Assembly (NCBI GenBank): GCA_036897445.1
Contig: JAYMTL010000088.1
Location: 1 to 64,000, forward strand
DNA length: 64,000 bases
Reading direction: 5' to 3'
From: Pelargonium tetragonum
Lineage: Eukaryota > Streptophyta > Magnoliopsida > Geraniales > Geraniaceae
Of this stretch, positions 23,701 through 36,000 are shown one piece after another. A program made the translations under genes and the position numbers. The notes below the pieces were generated by a model that ran no database searches, was not told the DNA's origin, and was given only the letters and a program-made list of their open reading frames with translations. Numbering within the stretch: the first letter of the stretch is position 1; every line of letters begins with the position of its first letter.

Positions 23701-26700
23701 TCTAAAGATTAGTAGATGATTTTTAATTATAAAGAAGGTTTATAAGGAATATAGGACGCAAAATTTATACGTATAAACGACACAGGAAGCTTTTATAAAA
23801 CGGTAACTTTCCAGACCAGAACTTGGAAACTGCAGAATTAAAACCGCCTTGCTAAAAAGCCCACACTTTTATGAAAACTAGGGTTTCTTTTTGTATTACG
23901 TATATTCTCTGCTTTTCTTAGCACGAGGTGAAAAAATATAAAATGAAGTTAGAATTTTGACTTTATAAGTTTACAAGAGTTATTCGCTAATATCTAACCT
24001 CAGGTTTCGTCCTTGGCCAATAGGGAACCCTTACTTAAGAGTTCCTTTGCTTCTCGAGGCCTTGTATGTATGCTCTTTTTTACCCTGAATATTCGTTAAA
24101 AGAGCATCGTTACACTTGTGGCAGGGTCCCGCCCCTTTTTAGTTCCCTCTACTTTAAGTTCATTATTAAAAGCTTTTATTTATTATACACTCTTTATGAG
24201 TTCTGCTTGCTAATAAGTTATTCCCGTAATTATATTTACAACTAAGGGACCTCAAAACTTCGGATTATACTTTCGATGGAAGTTGAAGGTATTCTATAAG
24301 GCAATTTCTAGAGTTGTTATCTCCCTTTGTCTTTGTAAGAGGCATCAGCCCTCCGTGCTATAAACCTTTTTTGTAGGACTTCGAAACCCGAAGTGTCCGG
24401 CCAGTTCAGTAAGAGGCAAGACTTTTGACTTCTTTTTTAATATATAAATTTTCTTTTCTATAATAGTAGCTATTCCTTTTTGTCTTTATATGTCATTGAA
24501 GCCGCCCCTCCTTTATATTTATACCAAACAAAACCGCTAGCAGAAGTTTTCAAGAATAAAATGATAACCTATTTTGACAGGACTCTCTTTCGAAGCCAGG
24601 TATATTTAATTTAGTAAATAAAAGACTTTGTCATCTAATGAAATTTGTGGATCCAAGTAATAATATATCAATCCCAAGTTATTGTCTGGATCTAAGAATT
24701 AAGTGTCCGACCTAAACAAAGACAAGGAAGAATACTCTCGACTCGCTTTTACTCTTTTTTACAAAATACAAGTATAGGCCAATTCATAAAAACCTCGAGT
24801 AATCTATCCCTAAATTAGAATTAGGAACTCTTTTTTTATTGAATAAGTTTCTAAGAATGTTGACTTTCTATGGCATCCCCTTTATTACTTTAAAGGGACG
24901 CAGTTAAACTTTTTTAGCATATTGAGAGTCAAAGTTGTAAAGCCCTATTTGTGCAGGAGTTCTTTTATTCTACTTGATACTTGAAAGCTTTTAAGCTTGC
25001 TCCCCTATTCCTATAGCAGCAAAGTACAAAGTATTCTTTCTAGAGAGATGTCCACGGTAGGAGTCCAGCCGACCTAAAACAAGGGAGAATAATAGTCCTT
25101 TATCTTAATTCTAATTTATTAAGCTAGCTTTTTTCGTAAAAGGCCTTTTAACGTCAAGAACAGGGTAAACAGGTCCGGGAGATTTGGGTTTTTCGATTTA
25201 CACACAGAGGGGTTTAGAGATCTAAGTGTTTACCGAGAGAAGTACCTCCTATACAAAGGTTGTCAGCAGATTGAAGCTTGTAAGTATGTTTTACCACAGA
25301 GAAATTTAAGTAGAAGTTAAGGTGAATCCTGGAAACCTGGTTTGTTTCTATGAGATAGCTCACGCTTTGAGAAAAGTAAATAAAATGAAACTAAACAGCC
25401 TATATGCCCGGCCTTGTAATAGTTTTGAATTGAGCAACCTTGGTAACCAACATCGCTTTTTCTCTTTCATTTTTAATTAAAGAGGCGTCGCAACCCCGCT
25501 TACGCTTTATGTAATTTGGATTACAAAGTTCCCTTAGTTTATGCTAAACCCGGTGTAAATAGAAGGGATAAGGTCGGAAAGTAACGGTGTTTAACATGCA
25601 TAATTAAAGGAAGCCTACCCTACAAAAGGGCAACTCCATAGTGTATTCCCATTTATCCTGTACATATGTATATGTATTCCGCGCTATAACCAAGAACCAA
25701 GTTAAGGATCTACTAACCCCAAAAAGAGGGATTCCCTTAAGAATTTTATAAGCTCCTGCTACTTTACTCATGATACACCCCCGATGGTGCAGGCAAATTT
25801 GAAGGAAACACTTTTCGTGACCGTAATCAGTATTAGAGGTAACGTTACATTAAATTTATACACCAAAGGAGGTCCCCCTTGTATTGGGGCGGATGGAGGT
25901 GTACTTCCAAAGCATTCAAAAAAAATTAGGGCACTTTTTATAATCTATAAGCGCCCATCTACACTTGAGTAAGTTCCTATTGGGTTTTGGGGTGTCTCAT
26001 TGAATCAGCTTCCTGTGATTTTCCCTTTGCGGGTTAGGATTCGTTTACTATAAAGCGGGACATAGAAATTGACGTTAAAACGCAGTCGTACAACAAGAGT
26101 TAAGGTCAAAAGAGCTACTAGTCACTCAAGTGTAGCTTGTATAAAACCTTAGTATAATATGTCAGAAAATGAAGTAAATACAACTCTCCTATTTGTAAAT
26201 GTGTCGCAGGGTATCTCTTCTTAGTTAGTACGGGTATCCTCGAGGGCTCGGGTTTTCTATGCTATATCTATATTTCTTGAAAATACAGGTTGCTGGGTAC
26301 TGCGTGAGGCTAAAAGGGATCTTATTAAACTTCTTGTTAAGTGTTAAGTTTCACATTTCCTAATCTAAGGGCCGTTTTCTAAGTCTGAGGAATAGGAGGA
26401 ACCCCCCACTAAAATATTTAATAGATCAAAATCTTAGTTTATTTCAGGCCTTTCTATACTCTATTGAGTAGTTTTCAATAAAAAGTTTACGGAAGGAATT
26501 AAGCTCGAATAAAAAGCAAACAAGGACCCGACCACTTAACTCCGCTTATCCCACTAAAAGGAGAGGGTCGAATATCTTTTTTTGGTTGGCTAAAGAGCTA
26601 TAAACCTAAAAAATTTTCCCTCTCAAGAATTTACCCTGGATTTTGAATCTCTGAAACTTCTTTATTATTGCCGAGTTAATTACCCCCTTTTATAAGTAGC

Positions 26701-29480
26701 TTTCTGGGCATGCTGTTAGGGTACTACTTAAATTGGAATCCCCTCTAGACATTTTAACAGTTTCCTTACGACCCATACAAAAAGAGTATTACTTACAGTA
26801 TTACCACGGAATAAAAGATAACCTTATCCTTATAGAATATACAAACATTTCGTAGTCTTTCCCTTGGTTTAGTTTTTAGAAAAGGTCACAACTTTAGCTA
26901 TCAGCAAAAACAGGTTACTAAGTCTTTTTCAGTTACTTAGGGTCTAGGGCTCTGAAGCCTATTACTAAAAAGAACGAATTCCCGCTATCTTTAGTTTAGG
27001 CGGTCCGCTGGGTTCCTTTTAAAAGTTTCGCCGAATCGAGACTCTGTTCTAAACTCCCTCAGCTTTAAATAATTTTAAGTATTCGGTGGAATCCTAAACG
27101 GTTGCTTTCTTTATCTGTAAGTCCAAGCTCGCTTTTTATAAAACTAAGGGTGTTACTAATTACAAAGATAAGTCTTTTAATATGGATTTACTTTACTAAA
27201 TCTAGGTTGCATTTCTAAAAAAAGGAAATAACACTTACCACTTAAAATTACAAGGGTTTAGCAGATACACAAGTAGCTATTATCTAGAGTCTATGCATCA
27301 ATTAGAGTAAGAAAAATTATATAAGTAGCGTTTACCAAGATGCAAAAAAATCCCTGCGGAAGGGACTGCGCTTAGATATTTCCTAGCTGTAAAGCACAAG
27401 CATACTTGTTCGGCATAAAAATAAAAGAGTCTTTTTACCTCACAGAGATGCAAAGGGCGCAGTTGGTTAGGTAAATAGACAAGAAAAATCCTATTTATAG
27501 TAAGACAAAATTGAGAAGGGGGGATTTAAAGGAAAATTTCGGGAGAAGCTCCTATTCCTTGTACCTACACTTTTTAAAAGACTTTAAGGTTATGAAAAAA
27601 CTAAACGTGTGCCTAGTAGATTTTTCAAATAAGGAACCCTTTCGTACTAAAGCTTAGCTTGTGTATTCGACCGCTTAGGAATAGGAGTAAACTAGTTTCT
27701 GTAGAAGCATCTCTTAAAGAAATGAATCCAAATGTAAATGCGCGGTTTTAAGAGCTTGCTAATTCCGGTATGACCTTGTGAGTGTCTTGGAAAAAGCCTT
27801 ACTCTGAATCTACAACCTTTCTTCAAGACTAGCGCTGAGGTAAAGAATTTAACATACTGTCCAAATATACTATTAGGGATTTCGTGACCGGAAAAGAAAC
27901 TTTGTGTTAAATGGAAGTTCATATCCACTTTCTAGGTCTTAGTTTGACTCTCTACTGTACGAGAATACTACTTCCTTGTTGAACCCCCTTGAAATGAGAA
28001 GCACGAATATACATATTACAAAACCATACTTAGTCGGGTTTGTCCACGAATACTCAAGTTATAAGTATCTCTACTCTCTTATATCACGAGGCTGCCCGCG
28101 GAAATTTCCAAATAAACCCAGCTACTTAATATATCTATAGATTAGTTACAAGTCTCATAGAGTTCCCCAACCAGGTACGGGCACTCTCCCTAGTAATTAC
28201 AGGAATTCTTTACTTTTGAATCTTTCTGGATTATTAATTGCTTTGTAAGGTCAAATTTAGTCAGATTGGGCTTCGTTTTTAACTAAATTAAGTTAAAGAG
28301 ACATTTCTATAATAAAGTGGAAAGGGCGCGGTTGCTTCCTTTGTTTCGGGAATCGCGCTAAAGGTGCTTCTATATTACAGGGCCGAACATAGTTTTTTGC
28401 TAGTCAAGAATTATTGTACTTAAGTGAGTCGGAGGCTTGCCCCAAAAAACCGAAACAATTGCGTCCAAATATACGGAAAGGGCAATCTTAGGAGGTTTCA
28501 TATCATATAAAAATGACAGCCTTGAATTGAATATATTAAGGGCAGCAAAAAATCACTCTGTAAAGAATCCCCTTTAACTTGATTTACCCGTTATATTACT
28601 ATTATGAAATTGACTATAATTACAAGAGAAGAACCCAGTTAAAGATTTACACAAAAAGATTTGACTTTAACTTTCCTTTTTGAATCTTTTTAGTTTTATT
28701 TGTTTTATAAGAGTTTCTAGCTGCTTTCTTGGTAAACAGTTTCTTAATAATAAGAGGGACAAATCCAGTAGATTAATAAAGAAAAAGGTGTAAAAAGTTA
28801 TAATATTAACAGTAGTCACGAAAACTCTTTTCAGAATCGCTTAGATAATTAGATAAATATATCCCACAAGTAGGTAATCCCAGTTAGTTAGGGGTTAGTA
28901 AAAGAAAAAGTAGAGAATCCGGGTTCCAAGTTTAAGTTCTAGATTTTTGTTTAGAGTACAAGTTCGGTAATTGGCTAAGAATTTTCTTAATAAGAGAGAG
29001 TGAAAGGTTACGGGCCGGTTAAAGACTCGCTATGTCCCCTTACCCCCTTATTTTTGGAGAGTCCTATTAAAGAACCTTAATGTTAAGTTTCTCGAGGCAA
29101 TTGAGAGAAGTTCAGGATCCTTCATTTCAAGATAAAGATAAAAATCTGTCAGAGATGTAAAGTAGATATTTTACTAGTTATTGTAAACTTTAAAAGAGAA
29201 ATAATTTATATATACACATTTTTCACTAAAAAACTTTTTCCACAAGTCCATTTTTAGTTATCAGTAAAATACAAGTGCTCTGTTCGCATGGACAAGCTTA
29301 GACTTTTCCTGCGCTTATAGTATAAAATGAAAATTTGCTATCTGTGGATCTAACTAAGAAAAGACAGGAATTCTTGAAAAGAAACTATAAGACTTTGTAT
29401 ATATGATATATAGCTGAAACTTATTACATTGTAGAGTAAGTCTAGAATAAAAAGGATAGCTAATGAGGCGGGGTTGCTTG
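17796..29480. other. long gene-free stretch, nothing recognised
   Basis: Nearly 12 kb without a recognisable gene on either strand. Open frames are 78 codons or shorter (for example 21692-21925 minus, 25784-25972 plus and 27692-27928 minus) and show no family motif. GG(N2-4)CC motifs flanked by A/T runs are frequent. A (AT)n run lies at 21415-21435. No RNA gene consensus was found by eye in this stretch. Confidence 0.5.
21415..21435. repeat. AT dinucleotide run
   Basis: About ten uninterrupted AT repeats. A similar run sits inside the palindrome at 29487-29510. Simple slippage is enough to explain it. Confidence 0.9.
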
Positions 29481-29486
29481 AGTTGT

Positions 29487-29510
29487 AAACTATATATATA
29501 TATATAGTTT
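29487..29510. repeat. perfect 24-bp A/T palindrome
   Basis: The segment begins AAAC, runs through eight TA repeats and ends GTTT, and is its own reverse complement. It could extrude as a cruciform. It lies in a locally A/T-rich patch about 140 bases before the 29648 open frame. Confidence 0.9.
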
Positions 29511-29690
29511 TCTTTTTAATATGGGTATAATTTAATAAGGATTTAGTGGTTATATACATATTTAAAAGGCTGTGCATTATTATTTGTAATGAATGCTAGC
29601 AGTTGTAAAGGGTTATTTAGTGGAGGCCTCTAGAACTTCAGTATGACATGATTGAAAAGAAGAGAGGGCTCCTTCCTATAACCTATAAAG

Positions 29691-30008
29691 TTGTCATTAC
29701 ATTTTTACCTACTGGTTATCGATCCAAAAAGGAGCTTTTTTTCCACTCTAGTAGGAGGCTTTGTACTTGTACACACCGGCGAAAGGATGCTTATGCCCTC
29801 GATTATAGCTATAAAATGGACACTTATTGAGCGGATATGTATGCTTGATTTTTTAATGCTTTCGTGGTTACTCTGCTTTGCAGGCCTTGCTATACTATTA
29901 TATCATAAGGGTTTCATCAACAGTTTACCAGGAATCGGGGATCCCCTTTATAAAGTAATAACTACAAAGAAGAAGAGGAATACCCCTCTAGCTCTAGTAG
30001 ACTGTTAA
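29691..30008 (+). other. unassigned 105-codon open frame, two membrane-like segments
   Basis: It begins with TTG; the first ATG is at 29784. It has a hydrophobic N-terminus (residues 1-30), a polar linker containing HTGERM, a strong membrane-like segment (about 52-75, containing LSWLLCFAGLAILLYHKGF) and a basic end (KVITTKKKR). I do not recognise it. Its FAGLAIL core resembles FAGWAIL at 17571-17795. The frame overlaps the SSU decoding-site string at 29767-29778, which argues that at least one of the two readings is accidental. No start context or conserved active residues support translation. Confidence 0.2.
29755..29800 (+). rRNA. possible SSU rRNA scrap, decoding-site (1400 region) string
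   Basis: TTGTACACACCG (29767-29778) is identical to the start of the SSU decoding-site segment TTGTACACACCGCCCGTC, the A/P-site strand at the base of helix 44. The match breaks after 12 bases: GCGAAAGG follows where CCCGTC is expected. A working decoding site would need the missing part, so this is either a fragment whose continuation lies elsewhere, a recombination breakpoint inside an rRNA piece, or chance (about 1%). Confidence 0.25.
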
Positions 30009-33000
30009 TATTAACTAGTATAATAGACTGTAATACACTATAGGAATGAACTCCCAGTTACAAGAACTACAGCTAAAGTAAGAGAAGAGTACAAAGATTT
30101 CCTTTAATATTTTAATATAGTTTAAGAAGGAGCTCTTAATAGGTATGGGATTAGACCTTGCCGCTAAGCTAATGTGTTCTGTGTTTCTGTATTCTAGATA
30201 AACAGGGAGACTCTATAGGCCTAACAACTTCTTTTGACTTTCTTTCTTATGAGCTTTATCTGGGCCTTACCTTAGAGACTGACTCTCTATCCTAGGGAGC
30301 TTCGTACCTGTTTTGAGAATACCCGGCTAGGGATCGGATCTTCTTGTTCTTGCAGACTAAACTTATAGTGTACCCGTACTAAATAAAAGGGCTTTCTAGT
30401 TGTAACTTAAGAATAAAAGGTAATAAATGAGTTAGTTAATTAGATTTGTAGTATAGAAAGTATACAGGAGTTAGTCTTAGGATTCCTATAGTGTCTATAT
30501 AAAATAAAGTCTAGTCTTATTAGTTGTCATAGTTGTTAGGTTTTTATTACCTCTTCTTATTTGTTTCTAAAAGGAGAGGAGCAAGCCTTATGTAATAGGG
30601 AAGGCTTGAGTCTACCTGGTCCAAGGAAGGGCGCATTTAGTATTTATTTGTCTAGTCAACCTCGCACTATGACATCCAACTCCTAGAAATTTCTTTCATC
30701 TCTCTGGAGAAACAAAAAAAGTAAACTCCAACCCTGCTCTTACTATTACCCCTACAACAGAACTTTCTTGGGAGCTATAATACCCACTTCCTATGAGCCA
30801 GATTCTCTTGGTAGCTGCCTTATCGGCCCCTGTACTTACTGTTACTATACTCTTAGAAGCTTCGGGAGGTTCCCTGTTTCATTTCCCAGGTTTATAAGTG
30901 TAATTCATAAAATTTGTTGCTTACAAGGATACCCAGTTCTTAACATAAATTTGTTGTATTCCTAGTCTCATAGTAGACAAAAGAAGAAATGTTGAAGCCC
31001 CTAAAATCTTGTCTATACCTTTTTAATTTAACATCAGAGAAAAGCTTAAGAGTTAAACTCTTTTGCCTTAAGTTCTTACACTTAATATAGATTTTAAGGT
31101 CTGCGCCCCAAACCTAAAAGGTTTTTATCTAGGGCTAACTTAGCACCCTTTATTAATCCTTGCTCATTAACCCGAGTCCTATATATAAAAGCCTGTGCCT
31201 AGACCAGATTTGACTTTTGTATGAATACACAAACTTTAGCTTAATTTATAGCTTGTTCTTAAGTCTCTGCTTTAGATCTTCATTTTGTTTTTAAGGTTTT
31301 CACAGCTCTTATTCCTTTTAGAAACTTCAATTTTGTATTTAAACTTGCACCGCTGTTAGGAAGCACTCGAGAAAGGAGCTCCTTGACTAAAAATATAGGG
31401 AAAATAAGCCAAACATTTCGTCGATTATGAGTATGAATCAAACTATACTATAATAGATTGTACAAGAATCTCTTATTACATGCATTTAGTAAACGTATGA
31501 ATTCTACCATGAAAAATAAATAAACACCGATTCTTTTTTATATCTCCCGAGTTTTTCATACATATCTAGTTTAATACAAAAGAAGAAGTCGACGTAAAGT
31601 TATGGTTATATAATGACTAAGTTCTAATTTTTATTTGAAACCACTTAATAGATTTTGTCAAGTAAACTCATCTCCGCCTTTTACTACATAAATAATAAAA
31701 ATCAAATAAGAAAGTTTTCCTATTTATGAAATCCTTAGTGAGACGGCGATATACTAAAGCCTTAATTAAGTTAAGTGGACAAGTAGTTTTCTAAATTAGG
31801 TGATTGCATAGAATCCATCACTAGTTTCAGAATAATAAAATGTAACTGAAATGACCCCATTATACCCTATATCCCAGTAGTAAACCAATTTTCTAAAGGT
31901 TACCTATTTCCATTAGTCTTTTTGCTCTCTTAACTAAAAAGAAAATAATTGAGGAAACTATTACATCCGTTTTCAAAGATATTTAGTTTAAGGAAAAGTT
32001 GATTTAGACTGCAGTTGCAATTCATCAGGTCACTTTGTGCCTAGCTCGTATATTATGAGTAGTACTACGTGGAGATCCGAGGCAGATTGACTCCACTTAA
32101 TCGTGATTCACATTACTTTTTGGAATTTCGTTTTTTTAGTTACGTAGTTATTATTGATTGTCCAAAATATCAATCAAAAAGGGCTTTGCACCTTGTTGTT
32201 GGATTTTTATATGATAATTTAGGATATATTATAGCATTGTAAAATATTTACTAGGGTCACTAAACTTACTGCGAAGCCTATCAACTCAAAGATAACACAC
32301 TACCTTACAATGGAATTTTATTAGATTATAGCCGTGAAACTGAGGTTTCCTTTCCCCTTTCCTGAAAAGTAGCTAATCTGTTCCTTATTGTAATAAGATA
32401 ATTAGAAAAAATAAGACTCGAACCCATTTCAAGCAGGATACCTCTTAACAAAGAAAAGAAATATAAGAAGTTTCTCAGAGTTTCTATATCGAATATGTAT
32501 GCGTTGCATTGGACGGTACCCACAAGCCATCTTTGGATTACGTCTTAAAGAATGATTTAGTTTATAGTTGGTCCCGGGAGGCTTTTCTTTTATGTAATCA
32601 CATCACCAAGAATGTCTACTCATTTTGAACATTTTATAAAGAGTCTCTAGCCTTAAAACTTTTAATAAACAACGCGATCACTTATACACTGAAAAATTAT
32701 AGTACGGAATTTTAAAGAGTGAAAAGACAGCAAAATTACCTAGAATTAAGGCGAGATAGAACCCCTTTTTTTGCGTTTGACAAAGCTTCAGCACTACTTT
32801 GCGTATAAAGGGCACCCCATAAGAGCGGATGACTCAGAGCTATCCAAGTTTTTGTGGTATTGAATCCGGATTTTTTTAGGAGTTATAGGCTTTAGGAAGC
32901 AACAAAGGGGAATATGCATTACTTCACTTCATAGAATTTAGTTCCCAGGGCTTCTACGGTATCAAGGAGTCAACTATTCTCTCATTGTATCTGCTGTATC

Positions 33001-36000
33001 TGCTTTGAACCAAAGATTCTAACTTCAAAACGGGAATCAGTCTCTATTAAGACTACTTCATTTCTCGTTTCACGTAATAATGCTTGTTTATTTTTATAGA
33101 AAATAATTAGAATGTTGCTTTCGAATATGTTTACAAAGCAAGATATATCTTTTCTTTGTAAGAAGAGTTCTCTTTAGGAAATAAGGTAACGCAGTTAAGT
33201 TTCGTTAAGTTAATTCCTTAAGATTTTAAGTAGGAGATGTTCCATTTCTAATGCAGGGTACAGGAAATCTTGTAAAAAATAGACTCAGTTGTTAGGAAAA
33301 ACCTTTTCTAAAAGAGTGAAGGGAAACCCCAAAAAGTACTTCTTAAAGTTGCGTGTAACTAATTAAGTACTAATAAATTTAAGGAGATATTTTATAAGAG
33401 TCTTAATAAGGCGTAAAGATATTTGACTGAAAGGGAGACAGGGAAGTAAAAAGCAATATAATTCAAAATGAAAGCGCAGCCAAAGTTATGCCTGCTATAA
33501 AGGGAATTCCGGGGGCAGGTAGAACACCGACTTTTTTGGGATTTCTAATCTATAATTTTAGGAGTATACAGAATACGTATTCTTAATTAATAAGTGTTTT
33601 TACGTGTATCTAGTAAGGAGATTTCTACTACCAATTTAGACTTTATTCTAGTAGTCGTTTTTGAAAGACAGGAATTCTAGTCAAGAACTATCTATGAAAA
33701 ATTTTTTAAGGATTTAAGTTTAGCAATTTCGTTTCTATTTTTTATCAGGAAATCCAGGTTCTTTATTATCCGTAAGATCCTATATCCTGATTGATTTAAA
33801 GTTTTACATATATTCAAGAAGTCTTCCTTTCCTCTAAACAAGATGAACCACTTCTAACAACTAAAATAGAGTTGCTTTGAATTATAATTAAACAAGCAAC
33901 AGCGAGGGCATAAGCTACACTCTTGTTACATTTACATAATTAAAATAAAAACGTTAGTAAGTAACCTTTTAGAGGTATCCTATTAATGATAGGACTCGCT
34001 TGGAACCCTTGAGAACTTGCTTTTCTTTGAAAAGAAATCCGTTGTAAGGCGAAATCGGTGTTACATTTGAACGAAAATGCAAAAATTATAAGAGCCCAAA
34101 ATTTCATATTAAAGTAGTGCACGGTTAGAGATTTTTTATATCCTTTTACCTTGTTTTTAGCTTTAGTAGGTAAACCCAGAAGGGGCTTCGAAGTATAGTT
34201 ACTGATGAACGGGAAACTTTCTCATGAGTATTAAACATATTATCAAAAAAGGAGTCTATTTTTAATTATTAGTCCTGAAACTTTTATAAAAACAACAAGG
34301 GAGCCTTATAGATCTTTTGGAGAACTATAAGTAGCTTTATAAGAGGAAACTCGTATTGCAGGTCTATTACACTCCTATTCTTAACTAAAGAAAGAGAGTT
34401 TTCTCTTTTTCTCTGTATGGTATGCCTAGAAAATCCTTGTATAGGTCTCTATTCTATATTACAATTACAACAGCTCAAAAAAGATTTTTTATATAGGCTT
34501 TTTTCTAACAGGGGTTTTAGTTGCGCAGAAATGCTTTTAGGCAGAGCGTGAATCTGCAAAACTTTGATTTGGAGGTTTTAATCGTCGGTCTACGGAAGAA
34601 AGTACTAGATTTTAGATTCTGTGCGAACCCCGGGCTTTGCCCTTTTCTCGATGTATATAAAGGACTCATGTGACTTTATCTTATACTACCCCTTTATAAG
34701 ACTTTTCAAAGATCTTTACTAAATAGAAACAATAACGACTGCCTTCTTTCTTAGACTTTCTAGGGGTTTTAGCCGCTTCCGGAGTACAAGGGGGACCCCA
34801 GCATTTCTAAAGAAAGTCTAGCGCGCTCTAATACTGAATTTTAAGGAGCTAACCTTATTCATTTAAGTAAACCCCTTTCCAAGGTTTCAGAAACCAAAAT
34901 TCCTATCAAAAGGATTTTGACTCTATAAGAAAAGCCATAACACTCCCGGGATAGTAAGATAAGACTGCTAAGACTAAGAAAAATCTATATCTACTTTAAA
35001 CCTTTAAGAGCCCCGGGGAATTCCTAGTAAGAACCACTTAATTAAGATTCTTGACTTGACAGGAAGATTTTTTTTTATAAACTTTAGATATTATACATTT
35101 TAGTAAACAGCTTCAAAAATGCTAAGAATACAGAGGGAATGTGGATTCCTTAGAACAGTGCCAAAATATTCTCCAGAAAAACCCCTTTATCACCTGTTTA
35201 GCTACCCGGAGTTTAAATATTTACTTTATTAGTATCCTTTATTATATAATTCAGAATTCCTAGTTTTTATTCAATATTCTAGAAATTTTTATCTTTGTAC
35301 TTTTCCTATGCCTTTATTAGATCTAATGACTTCTACAAAGGATTAAGATGCGTGCTCCAGGCTTAGTTACTTAGTTTATAACACCTTGTAAAAACTATAC
35401 TTGGTTCTATTCCATTCTCCTCCTTTTGACTGCCTTCCCAAAAAAGAACAGGATACCCTATAACCAACTTCATATTGACTTACTCATAACAATCTTGTTA
35501 CTCTTGCTAACTACGAAAAAACGGGGCAACAAGAGGTTATCCCAGGTTATGTCTTATCAAATTGAACCTTTAACTGACTCAGGAATCAAAACTGTTAGAT
35601 ATCAACCATTTTAAGTAAAGACTTTCAAAAAGTAAATACGGATAACTAGGAATAAAGCAAACAGCCCTATTATCTAAGATAGCTTTTCTCGTTAGTTTAA
35701 GATTTAGATACTTAGGTTTTTTATAGTTTTAGACGGAGTCCTTACTAGGTTAGAAGCAATACAAAAAAGTCCTTTGCAACCTTACAAGTACAAGGAAAGA
35801 ACAAGTTAGAAAAAGTTTCCTCTTAAAAGGCCCTTTTGAACCCTTGGGTTTCCTTCTTGGTGCATCGTAACTTTGAAGTTTCTTTTTTAAAGTTAAAGTG
35901 GCTAAGACTTAGAAGGACAAGTATAGAATCTAGAGCTATAGGGGTTTTTCCTGCCGAAGCCTCCGCCTTATCCTATAGTGTTACTTCATCCGGTTAAAGG

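Noticed and set aside
25784-25972. 62-codon frame with a Gly/Pro-rich middle
   Set aside because: No recognisable motif, short, and no supporting context.
32400-32440. T-arm-like string on the minus strand near 32407-32417
   Set aside because: One mismatch to the consensus; five pairs are possible only with two G-T pairs, and no other arm of a tRNA could be drawn.
34770-34795. GAGTACAAGGGGGACC as an LSU sarcin-ricin loop
   Set aside because: The invariant AGTACGAGAGGACC core is altered at two places and lengthened by one base. No neighbouring LSU helix is visible.
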